DNA from: Bacteroidia bacterium
GTDB taxonomy: Bacteria > Bacteroidota > Bacteroidia > UBA8524
Assembly (NCBI GenBank): GCA_023277325.1
Contig: JALRIQ010000057.1
Coordinates: 1-12,978, forward strand
Direction of reading: 5' to 3'
Length of the DNA stretch: 12,978 nt
Under the pieces are notes generated by a model. That model saw only the letters and a program-made list of their open reading frames with translations. It did not search any database and was not told the origin of the DNA. A program made the position numbers and the translations under genes. How positions within the stretch are numbered: the stretch's first letter is position 1; each line of letters begins with the position of its first letter. Shown piece after piece: positions 6,181-12,374 of this stretch.

Positions 6181-7324
6181 AGTTGGGCAAGCCTTCCAAT
6201 AGCAGCAAATAGGCGTCATGCAAATGATGGGTAAATACCTGATCACTCTTCTTTGGGAAGTGGGTATAATAGTTGGCATCTGGTTGCATTACCACAAAGG
6301 TTCCAGTTCTCACATAATGACTGCTCTCTCGATACTCAGGAACCACTAATTCTGGCAAGGCCTCACGAATCATTTTATCTACCATTCCTCCCAGGTATTT
6401 CTCATAATTCTTCTGCGCTTTGAAGCTTGGCTTCGTCAGTTTTTTGAAAATACGTTTCATTGCTACTCTGACAGGAAATTTCTGCTTTTTAAAAACCTCA
6501 TCCACATTGGCAAAAGGATTGGTGGAATTAAAATCACTCACTGTCTGGACAGAGGGCGGTGTTTCTGGAACCCAATCTTCTGGGTTTACAACATTAAACG
6601 ACCAGCCAAATTGTGTTTTCTGCTCATAGTCGTAAGCAAACTGCAGATTGCCCGGTTTGGGAGCCGCGCTGCAATACGTTTTAAAGCGAGTGTCTTTGGA
6701 TAACCTTCCTGTAGCTTGCAGATTCATCAGATGCGCTGTAAGCAAGTACGCGATGGCACCTCCCTGGCTATGTCCGATAATCAAGTATTCTTTTGTTCCT
6801 GAAGCAATAAGTGAATCAACCTTGGGTAATATTTCCTCGGATAGAACGGCCATACAAACCAACCAACCTGCATGCACAGAGGCCTCAGGGTTATCCGCCA
6901 ATTGATAGCGAAACGTATCATTTTTGCGCAGCTGCAATTCTCCTTTCGCAGGCACCATGGCCGCATAAAAATTGGCTAGCCAGCTAATCTGCTTTAACGT
7001 GGTTCCCCGAATGCTGATGCAGGCCACTCCCCGTTCATCTTGCCAGAGGTCCCATGAATTATCTAAACCAATGGGATTCGATTGATAAAGCATAGAAAAA
7101 TGCTCGGGCTTCGGGTATTTTGAAGAGTAGAGCGAATCTGCCGCACTTTGCACAGAAACTAGCATGAGTTCTTTGTATTCCTGCTTATCAAAGCCGGGAA
7201 TCAGGTGCTGCGCCGTAACTTGATTTACAGCAAATAGCACTGCGAAAAGGATAACAAAGGCCTTTAGCAGCTTTTGCGCGTTCAATAGCACTGCGCCTGG
7301 GATTAATTCTTTACGCTGCTCCAT
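6179..7324 (-). CDS. Exported class 3 lipase-like alpha/beta hydrolase
   Basis: The 381-aa product belongs to the lipase class 3 (triacylglycerol lipase-like) alpha/beta hydrolases. The nucleophile elbow GHSQGG (184-189) supplies Ser186. Asp250 in NPEDWVPE and His369 in HLHDAYLL are the likely remaining triad members. The segment ACISIRGTTLKQISWLANFY (101-120) fits the conserved strand and oxyanion region of the family. A hydrophobic segment (about 22-38) ending VTAQ looks like a signal peptide with an unusually long n-region, so the protein is probably exported. The ATG at 7324 overlaps the DUF6132-like gene by 22 nt in another frame; a TTG at about residue 14 would give a shorter n-region. 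Substrate is unknown. It is last in the DUF2892-DUF6132 unit. Confidence 0.83.
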   Translation of the reverse strand: MEQRKELIPGAVLLNAQKLLKAFVILFAVLFAVNQVTAQHLIPGFDKQEYKELMLVSVQSAADSLYSSKYPKPEHFSMLYQSNPIGLDNSWDLWQDERGVACISIRGTTLKQISWLANFYAAMVPAKGELQLRKNDTFRYQLADNPEASVHAGWLVCMAVLSEEILPKVDSLIASGTKEYLIIGHSQGGAIAYLLTAHLMNLQATGRLSKDTRFKTYCSAAPKPGNLQFAYDYEQKTQFGWSFNVVNPEDWVPETPPSVQTVSDFNSTNPFANVDEVFKKQKFPVRVAMKRIFKKLTKPSFKAQKNYEKYLGGMVDKMIREALPELVVPEYRESSHYVRTGTFVVMQPDANYYTHFPKKSDQVFTHHLHDAYLLLLEGLPN

Positions 7325-7479
7325 TTGATAAGCACACCCATGCCAGCACCATAGAGGCTGCTGTTAACTGGGCTAGAAGTGATTCCACAATTTCCTTCAC
7401 AACCCAAAAAGAACCAATAAGCAAAACCTAATGTAGCGCCAATTCCAACTGCTAATCCCCACTTCAAGCTTTCTTTCAT
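7303..7479 (-). CDS. Small DUF6132-like membrane protein (58 aa)
   Basis: This short gene starts with ATG at 7479, overlaps the stop of the DUF2892 gene by 4 bp (ATGA) and ends with TAA at 7303-7305. The product begins MKESLKWGLAVGIGATLGFA. It has one clear membrane helix (about 7-26), then the conserved-looking segment GCEGNCGITSSPVNSSLYGA (26-45) and a second short hydrophobic stretch. The Cys-x3-Cys followed by ITSxPxxSxLYGAxMG is what I recall for DUF6132, a small inner-membrane family often found beside DUF2892 and redox or sulfur genes in Bacteroidota. Function is unknown. It is translationally coupled to the gene before it and runs 22 nt into the lipase start. Confidence 0.82.
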   Translation of the reverse strand: MKESLKWGLAVGIGATLGFAYWFFLGCEGNCGITSSPVNSSLYGAGMGVLIKWSSVKN

Positions 7480-7685
7480 TTTTTCTCTTTTATTAAAGTA
7501 CTAATCCCGAGCCCCATATAAATCGGGCAGGTCTGCACATAACCGGTTACAAGAAAAATTGCTGCTACGGCAAGTGCAACCCACATCCATACACCAGTAA
7601 TCATACCAGATACAGACAAAAAAATAAGCGCGATGGCAAGAATCCAGCGCACATAACGGTCGATTAAATGAACATTCTTTTTCAT
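7476..7685 (-). CDS. DUF2892 family inner-membrane protein
   Basis: The 69-aa product has two predicted membrane helices (about 12-30 and 32-51) followed by QTCPIYMGLGIST (51-63). The Cys-Pro-x-Tyr and LGIST ending are the DUF2892 signature. In other bacteria this domain forms the membrane part of YgaP-type rhodaneses and occurs next to sulfurtransferases and Crp/Fnr regulators. Cys53 at the membrane boundary is a plausible sulfur or redox contact, which is inferred. It is first in an overlapping three-gene unit and lies directly downstream of a CRP-type palindrome and promoter-like box, so the nearby Crp/Fnr protein is the obvious candidate regulator. Confidence 0.87.
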   Translation of the reverse strand: MKKNVHLIDRYVRWILAIALIFLSVSGMITGVWMWVALAVAAIFLVTGYVQTCPIYMGLGISTLIKEKK

Positions 7686-7705
7686 AATAGGAATGAATTG
7701 TTACT

Positions 7706-7712
7706 CAAAGTA
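7706..7712 (-). promoter_or_regulatory. Promoter-like -7 box of the DUF2892 operon
   Basis: The minus strand reads TACTTTG (7712-7706), one base shorter than the TAnnTTTG consensus. Transcription from it would start near 7700, about 15 nt before the DUF2892 ATG (7685). No proper -33 element is seen, which would fit an activator-dependent promoter. Confidence 0.35.
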
Positions 7713-7735
7713 CGCATCTAATTCCCAAGAATAAA

Positions 7736-7749
7736 GTGACTTAAATCAC
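7736..7749. promoter_or_regulatory. CRP/FNR-type operator palindrome
   Basis: GTGACTTAAATCAC is a two-fold symmetric site of the form GTGA-N6-TCAC, and the outer A on the right extends one half to TGTGAT on the minus strand. It sits between the Crp/Fnr gene and the DUF2892 operon, 50-64 bp before the DUF2892 ATG. Its centre is about 42 bp before the predicted start of transcription, the standard position of a class II activator site. The neighbouring regulator has CRP-like contact residues in its recognition helix. Confidence 0.6.
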
Positions 7750-7958
7750 AAAATGGGTTTCGGGTTCAAGGTGAAATTAATTTAGACTTTAAATACACTC
7801 GCACAATTACTTCGCACTCAACCTCGGTGGTAAAATGAAGCGATGGCGGGATAAGGGGATTAGGAGAAACTAAAATTTCTAGAATTAACAAAAGCTATTC
7901 TGCGACAATATCATTAGCCGAGAGAAATAGCAAAAACCCGCCTCTTGCAAACGCGCTA
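7750..7958. other. Non-coding spacer between regulator and DUF2892 operon
   Basis: This stretch has only very short reading frames (the longest ATG frame noticed is 12 codons). After the regulator stop the minus strand reads into GGCGGG followed by TTTTT (about 7935-7943), but only a weak 3-bp hairpin can form before it, so I do not call a terminator. No repeat or RNA gene was recognised. Confidence 0.5.
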
Positions 7959-8570
7959 CTACTTTTTTAATTCAATATGGTTCCGACCTAAACTTACTTT
8001 TCCTTGCGACTCGAGTTGCTTGAGCAAACGTGAAATCACCTCTCTTGAGGAATTTAAATCTTCTGCAATAGCCTGGTGGGTAATCGAAATGGAACTTTGA
8101 CCCCCTGCCTTTTCCTTCAGGTATTTGATAAGGCGCTGATCAAGTTGGGTAAAGGCGATGCTGTTGAGTACATCGATTAATTCCGCAAAACGCTCACGGA
8201 AAGCATTCATCATGAAGCTGCGCCAAGTTCTGAAGCCCATCAGTGTTTCCAATTTTTCTTTCGGAATCATCATCACCTCAGAATCGGTTTCAGCTACTGC
8301 ACGAATTTTTGATTTCGCTTCGCCATCGCAGCAGGTATAGGTCATTACACAAGACTCGAGGGGCTCAATAAAATACAGGAATAATTCATGGCCATCGTCG
8401 TCGGTCTGGCTCACTTTTAATCTTCCATCAAGTACGATTGGAATATGAGTAATAAAGGCGCCTTGATCCAATAATACCTCTCCTTTATCCAGGGAGATAG
8501 CAAAGGTTTCATTATCCAGCAGCTCCTGTAATGCGGGCTCAAAATTGCGTCTAAAACTTTCGGGAATCAC
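7959..8570 (-). CDS. Crp/Fnr family transcriptional regulator with Cys cluster
   Basis: The 203-aa product has an N-terminal cyclic-nucleotide-binding-like beta barrel (about 20-110), a dimerisation helix (about 115-150) and a Crp-type winged helix-turn-helix (about 160-200). The recognition helix NSSREVISRLLKQLE (173-187) places Arg176, Glu177 and Arg181 where E. coli CRP has Arg180, Glu181 and Arg185, which predicts GTGA half-sites. The barrel lacks the usual phosphate-binding cassette of cAMP receptors. It carries ESCVMTYTCCDGEAKSKIRA with Cys74, Cys80 and Cys81. There is no FNR-style N-terminal iron-sulfur Cys set. A thiol-based redox or sulfur signal is therefore more likely than cAMP, which is inferred. 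The start codon is GTG; no in-frame ATG exists before residue 76 and a stop lies just upstream. Confidence 0.9.
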   Translation of the reverse strand: MIPESFRRNFEPALQELLDNETFAISLDKGEVLLDQGAFITHIPIVLDGRLKVSQTDDDGHELFLYFIEPLESCVMTYTCCDGEAKSKIRAVAETDSEVMMIPKEKLETLMGFRTWRSFMMNAFRERFAELIDVLNSIAFTQLDQRLIKYLKEKAGGQSSISITHQAIAEDLNSSREVISRLLKQLESQGKVSLGRNHIELKK

Positions 8571-8673
8571 GGTAGCAAAATACGGATTTTAGGCGGATAC
8601 ATTCATTAGCCCTGAAAGACTAATAGACGTTTAGATGCTCAGACAGCTGGACAATCGGTTTTCATCCCTATAC

Positions 8674-8701
8674 AAAAAAAGCCTCCAGTTACCTGAAAGC
8701 T
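8674..8701 (-). terminator. Intrinsic terminator after tRNA-Pro
   Basis: On the minus strand AGCTTTCAG pairs with CTGGAGGCT (nine pairs including two G-U) around the loop GTAA, followed by seven T. It begins 15 nt after the tRNA 3' end and separates the tRNA from the regulator gene. Confidence 0.85.
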
Positions 8702-8715
8702 TTCTTCTTGTTTCG

Positions 8716-8789
8716 TCGGAGTGGCGGGATTCGAACCCACGACCCCTTGCACCCCATGCAAGTACGCTACCGGACTGCGCCACACTCCG
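8716..8789 (-). tRNA. tRNA-Pro(GGG)
   Basis: The minus strand folds into a full cloverleaf. The acceptor stem CGGAGTG/CACTCCG has discriminator A at 8716. The D arm is GCGCAGTCCGGTAGCGT. The anticodon stem CTTGC/GCAAG encloses the loop ATGGGGT, giving anticodon GGG. The T arm is CGTGGGTTCGAATCCCG. The span is 74 nt and CCA is not encoded. GGG reads CCC/CCU proline codons. A promoter box lies just upstream and a terminator just downstream, so it is a single-gene unit. Confidence 0.97.
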
Positions 8790-8799
8790 AAACTAGGCG

Positions 8800-8807
8800 C
8801 AAATATA
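8800..8807 (-). promoter_or_regulatory. Promoter -7 box for tRNA-Pro
   Basis: The minus strand reads TATATTTG (8807-8800), an exact TAnnTTTG box placed 11 bp before the tRNA 5' end. The predicted start is about 4-6 nt before the mature tRNA. It lies in the 36-bp gap after the MscS-family stop codon. Confidence 0.6.
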
Positions 8808-8825
8808 CGCCAATCGATAAATTGC

Positions 8826-9920
8826 TTAGCCCTTTTCGATATGCAAAGTTTGTGTTGGGAAGGCGAAATCGCATCCGTTCCTCTCCACAATATGCATGAT
8901 CTTAAAGTTGATTTCTTCCTTCACGCGAACCATCTTCTCCCAGTCGTTGGAATAGACAAAGAACAAGACCATGATATCCATGGAATAGGCAGAGAAATCT
9001 GAAAATGCCACGGTGAAATCATCCTTGGTCTCTTCATGACTTTTTAATACCTCATTAATCTCTTCTATCACTTTTTGAATCTTCTCAGAAGGTGTACCAT
9101 AGGTCAGGCCTATCATAAATTTAACCCGTCTGAAAGGACTTTGGGTGATATTGTTCAATGGTCCATCGGTAAGGCTTTTGTTCGGCACGGTCAATAAACT
9201 CTTGTCTAATGTCCGCACTTTGGTACTCCTAAAACCTACCTTCTCAATCGTTCCGGTGATATTATCAAAGTTCACTGTATCGCCAGCCTGAAAGGGCTTG
9301 TCGAGGAAGATGATAAAGGAAGCGAGCAGGTTACTCAAGGTTTCCTGAGCAGCTAAGGCAATCGCCAAACCTCCAATTCCAAGTCCTGCAATGAGCGAGG
9401 TGATATTCAGCTTGAATACTGCACTCAAAACAAAGAACAACGCAAAGATGATCACCAATACCTTGATCAAATCCTTCATAAAAAGGATAATCTGATCATC
9501 TGACTTATCCTCGGTTTCTTGCGCCCTGTTATAGAGGATCATGATGACATAGTCTACAAAACGCAGAGCCAGCCAAGTGAGTGAAAGAATCATCATGGTG
9601 GCATACAGGCGATGCAGAATGTCGCGGGTAGTGGAAATTTGCTCCTTGCTTAAGTCAAGGGCTTCAGGGAAATTAAGTTTGATTAAAGCCAGGTAGAGTG
9701 TAATCAATAAAATTACTCCCTGGAATGGCTTAACCAATAAGTTCACAAACTCATCATGCCCTGTATTATTGGAAAACTTCTTGATGAAGCGGTAGAGGAA
9801 GTGAAATATCCAACGCGATACCGACTTTCTCAAGACATAGCCAATCAACAATACCAAAATCGAGATACCGATTGACTGATACGTATTGCTTAAAAACTCT
9901 TGTTCGAGAAACTCATTCAT
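8826..9920 (-). CDS. MscS-family mechanosensitive ion channel
   Basis: The 364-aa inner-membrane protein should open under membrane tension and release solutes on osmotic downshift. It has predicted helices at about 15-30, 67-83, 107-133 and 148-167. The pore-lining helix follows, rich in Gly and Ala (IAGLGIGGLAIALAAQETLS, about 175-194), then the conserved LLASFIIFLDKPFQAGDTV start of the cytoplasmic beta domain. The family's P-N-x-x-L segment is seen as VPNKSLTDGPLNN, and a C-terminal alpha/beta domain closes the protein. Relative to E. coli MscS (286 aa) it has extra N-terminal membrane helices. It is the last gene of the anmK-dehydrogenase unit, 7 bp after the dehydrogenase stop. Confidence 0.92.
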   Translation of the reverse strand: MNEFLEQEFLSNTYQSIGISILVLLIGYVLRKSVSRWIFHFLYRFIKKFSNNTGHDEFVNLLVKPFQGVILLITLYLALIKLNFPEALDLSKEQISTTRDILHRLYATMMILSLTWLALRFVDYVIMILYNRAQETEDKSDDQIILFMKDLIKVLVIIFALFFVLSAVFKLNITSLIAGLGIGGLAIALAAQETLSNLLASFIIFLDKPFQAGDTVNFDNITGTIEKVGFRSTKVRTLDKSLLTVPNKSLTDGPLNNITQSPFRRVKFMIGLTYGTPSEKIQKVIEEINEVLKSHEETKDDFTVAFSDFSAYSMDIMVLFFVYSNDWEKMVRVKEEINFKIMHIVERNGCDFAFPTQTLHIEKG

Positions 9921-9927
9921 TGTTCTA

Positions 9928-11175
9928 TTAGCTTAAAATTGTTGTCAAAGAAAGTTCAAGTCCTTTTTTGGCCAAACCGGTTGGCTTTGGATTGAACTGG
10001 TGCAAACGCATCATTGCCTGACGAATAATCGAAGAAGCATCGTTAAAGATTGCCTCGTCAGAAATTTCGGCATTTTCGCCCATTAAATAAGCAAAAACCC
10101 GTGCCATTCCGCAATTCGCAATAAAGTCGGGCAAAATGCTCACAAGGGAATCCGCATGCGCGGCAATCGGACCAAAGAAGATCTCCTGGTCGGCAAATGG
10201 CACATTCGCTCCACATGAAATTACCTCAAGATCGTTAGCGGCCATGCGGTTGATTTGGTCTCTTGTCATTAAGCGACTCGCGGCCGCCGGAATCATAATC
10301 TCAGCGCCGATATCCCAAATCTTTTCGTTCACCTCATCAAAACTCATCACATTTGATGCGGCCAGCTTATTTCCTTCTTTATTATTGAAGAGTGCAGTGA
10401 TTTCCTCAAAAGTGAAGCCTTTTTCATTGATCAAACCACCTTCACGGTCGATAATACCCACTACTTTCACTCCCAATTGAGCTTGGTAGTAAGCCGCAGC
10501 AGCTGCAACATTCCCCCAGCCTTGGATGATGGCTCTTTTGCCAGCGATATTTCCTCCGTAGATATCGTAGTAATGACGGATGGCTTCGCTCACTCCCCAG
10601 CCGGTAATCATATCTGCAACTGTATATTTTCCAGAGGTATCCGGTGTATAACGTGCATCAGTTAGGTTCCAAAGAACTCCTACTTGCAACTGGCCAATAC
10701 GCTTGCTCACCTCAGCAGCATCCAATTTCAAATGGCCATTCACTACACCTTCCTGCGGGTGAAGCAATCCATAAGAAGAGGTGATTGGAATTACTTCATG
10801 GATCTCATCCACGTTCAAGTCACCACCAGTGCCGTAGTAATTTTTCAAAAGCGGATAAACAGCCTTATACCATCTTTCCAAAACTCCCTTTTTGCGCGGG
10901 TCGTTCGGATCGAAGTTGATACCCGACTTTGCACCACCAATAGCAGGTCCGCAAATCGTGAATTTGATTTCCATGGTTTTCGCCAAGGAAGTCACCTCAT
11001 GCTTATCCAAGCCTTTACGCATGCGGGTGCCACCACCGGCAGCGCCACCGCGTAGTGAATTGATTACTACCCAGCCAACCGCTTCGGTTTCTGAATCATG
11101 CCATTCGAACACAACTTCTGGTTCTTTGTGCTCATACTTGTGCAGTAAGGCTTCGAAATTTGATTGATGATGCAT
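9928..11175 (-). CDS. Glu/Leu/Phe/Val-type amino acid dehydrogenase
   Basis: Enzymes of this family reversibly deaminate an amino acid to its 2-oxo acid with NAD(P). The 415-aa product has the N-terminal dimerisation/catalytic domain with GGAAGGGTRM (43-52), Lys71 and GPAIGGAKSGI (76-86; Lys83 is the likely catalytic lysine). GTGGDLNVDE (115-124) carries the proton-relay Asp119. A Rossmann domain with GWGNVA (219-224) ends its second strand in IIDREGG, and the acid there favours NAD over NADP. Length fits hexameric glutamate dehydrogenases better than leucine dehydrogenases (about 365 aa), but the motifs are divergent from classical GdhA, so the substrate is left open. It is 7 bp after anmK and 7 bp before the MscS-family gene. 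Confidence 0.9.
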   Translation of the reverse strand: MHHQSNFEALLHKYEHKEPEVVFEWHDSETEAVGWVVINSLRGGAAGGGTRMRKGLDKHEVTSLAKTMEIKFTICGPAIGGAKSGINFDPNDPRKKGVLERWYKAVYPLLKNYYGTGGDLNVDEIHEVIPITSSYGLLHPQEGVVNGHLKLDAAEVSKRIGQLQVGVLWNLTDARYTPDTSGKYTVADMITGWGVSEAIRHYYDIYGGNIAGKRAIIQGWGNVAAAAAYYQAQLGVKVVGIIDREGGLINEKGFTFEEITALFNNKEGNKLAASNVMSFDEVNEKIWDIGAEIMIPAAASRLMTRDQINRMAANDLEVISCGANVPFADQEIFFGPIAAHADSLVSILPDFIANCGMARVFAYLMGENAEISDEAIFNDASSIIRQAMMRLHQFNPKPTGLAKKGLELSLTTILS

Positions 11176-11182
11176 ATCTGTA

Positions 11183-12286
11183 TTAATTCAATATTCGTGA
11201 AAAATCGCCCCACATTGCCCCACCAACACTGTCGGATTTTGCTCCGGTAACTGAGCTAAGGGCATTGCTCTCCTGTCTGAGGCGCAAAGCACCCAAAAAG
11301 GCAAACAATAAGGCTTCTTTGTATTCGATCAAAAAATTGTTTTCTGGAACAATCATTTGCGCGTCGCACTGACTGCGTAGATGATCGATAAGGGTATCAT
11401 TATAGGCGCCTCCTCCGGTTATCAATACCTTTTGAATGGCAATATCCCCTTCGGCATAATGCTCAACGACGTCGGCAATTTGTCCAGAAATATGATCCAC
11501 CAATGTTTTCATCAGGTTTTCCTGCGGCACTTTTTCAAGATCATAATGACGCACGATAGGCCAGAACTCTGAGTTGAGCCATTCTCTTCCAATCGACTTC
11601 GGTTTAAAATCCTGGTAGAATGGGATAGCGTCAAGTTCTTTCAATAGATCATACTGAATACTGCCTTTCGCCGCAATGGCACCTTTGTCGTCGTAAGCTT
11701 CCCCAAGGTTCCGCGCTATTCTGTTGAGCACAATATTGCAAGGCGCTACATCGAATGCCTTTCGCGTTCCATCTACTTGCATGGATATATTGGCAAATCC
11801 ACCAAGATTGAGGCAGAAATCATAATCAGAGAACAGGCGTTCATCACCGATTGGTACCAGCGGAGCTCCCTGTCCGTAAAGCGCTACATCCATTGTTCGG
11901 AAATCACTGATAACAGGAAGGCCCGCAATGGCTGAAATCGCAGAGCCGTCACCTACCTGAGCAGTATAACCCGACTCTGGCTGGTGAAAAATAGTATGAC
12001 CATGGGAAGCGATAAAATCTACTTCCAAACTATTGCGTTGAATAAAGTCGGCACAAAGCTGACCAAGGTAATGGCCATAAAAGGTATGGGTCTTTACATA
12101 GATGAGTGCGCTTTGTTTACCCAATTGCGACAACCTCACTCGCCATTTTTCTTCATAGGGAACAGTTTCACCAAGAATGATTTCATAGCTCCATGTTCCG
12201 GCGTCTTCCTTCAGCTCGCAATAAGCCAAGTCAACGCCATCCATGGAAGTGCCCGACATCAATCCTAAAACTCTGTATGTTTTCAT
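11183..12286 (-). CDS. anmK: Anhydro-N-acetylmuramic acid kinase
   Basis: AnmK opens and phosphorylates 1,6-anhydro-MurNAc to MurNAc-6-phosphate with ATP during cytoplasmic recycling of peptidoglycan. The 367-aa product (E. coli 369) has the phosphate-binding motif GLMSGTSMDGVD near the N-terminus, ASHGHTIFHQP and GDGSAISAI in the sugar site, CLNLGGFANIS and AFDVAPCN in the middle, and ITGGGAYNDTLIDHL late in the protein. The frame also permits a GTG start at 12292, but the ATG at 12286 is preceded by AGGTG at suitable spacing and begins the usual MKxYRVLGLMSGTSMDG, so it is preferred. It is first in a three-gene unit and divergent from the aminotransferase gene. The MurNAc-6-P etherase gene is not in the window. 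Confidence 0.96.
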   Translation of the reverse strand: MKTYRVLGLMSGTSMDGVDLAYCELKEDAGTWSYEIILGETVPYEEKWRVRLSQLGKQSALIYVKTHTFYGHYLGQLCADFIQRNSLEVDFIASHGHTIFHQPESGYTAQVGDGSAISAIAGLPVISDFRTMDVALYGQGAPLVPIGDERLFSDYDFCLNLGGFANISMQVDGTRKAFDVAPCNIVLNRIARNLGEAYDDKGAIAAKGSIQYDLLKELDAIPFYQDFKPKSIGREWLNSEFWPIVRHYDLEKVPQENLMKTLVDHISGQIADVVEHYAEGDIAIQKVLITGGGAYNDTLIDHLRSQCDAQMIVPENNFLIEYKEALLFAFLGALRLRQESNALSSVTGAKSDSVGGAMWGDFSRILN

Positions 12287-12340
12287 GCTCACCTAATTCG
12301 CTAATCTGCACCCACTTTCAGGCCGCGAAGTTAATTTAAT

Positions 12341-12352
12341 TGCTTTAAAGCA
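12341..12352. promoter_or_regulatory. 12-bp palindrome in the anmK divergent promoter region
   Basis: TGCTTTAAAGCA is perfectly self-complementary and lies in the 88-bp gap between anmK and the plus-strand aminotransferase. On the plus strand it overlaps a weak promoter pattern, TTG then 17 bp then TATCTTGG (one mismatch to TAnnTTTG). It could be an operator for either gene, but a 12-bp palindrome may also occur by chance. Confidence 0.3.
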
Positions 12353-12374
12353 GAAGCTGTATCTTGGCTGAACC

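Noticed and set aside
6111..6182. 23-codon frame starting with ATT four bases after AGGAGG
   Set aside because: ATT is a very rare start codon, the frame runs through the terminator hairpin, and the peptide resembles nothing known. It is kept only as a remote alternative to the noncoding RNA reading.
8639..8899. Open frames on both strands across the tRNA (containing GGIRTHDPL and VVGSNPATPT)
   Set aside because: These peptides are the classic translations of a tRNA gene and its complement. The cloverleaf, promoter and terminator explain the DNA.
10684..11055. 123-codon plus-strand frame inside the dehydrogenase gene
   Set aside because: It is antisense to conserved catalytic motifs of the dehydrogenase, with no independent coding evidence.
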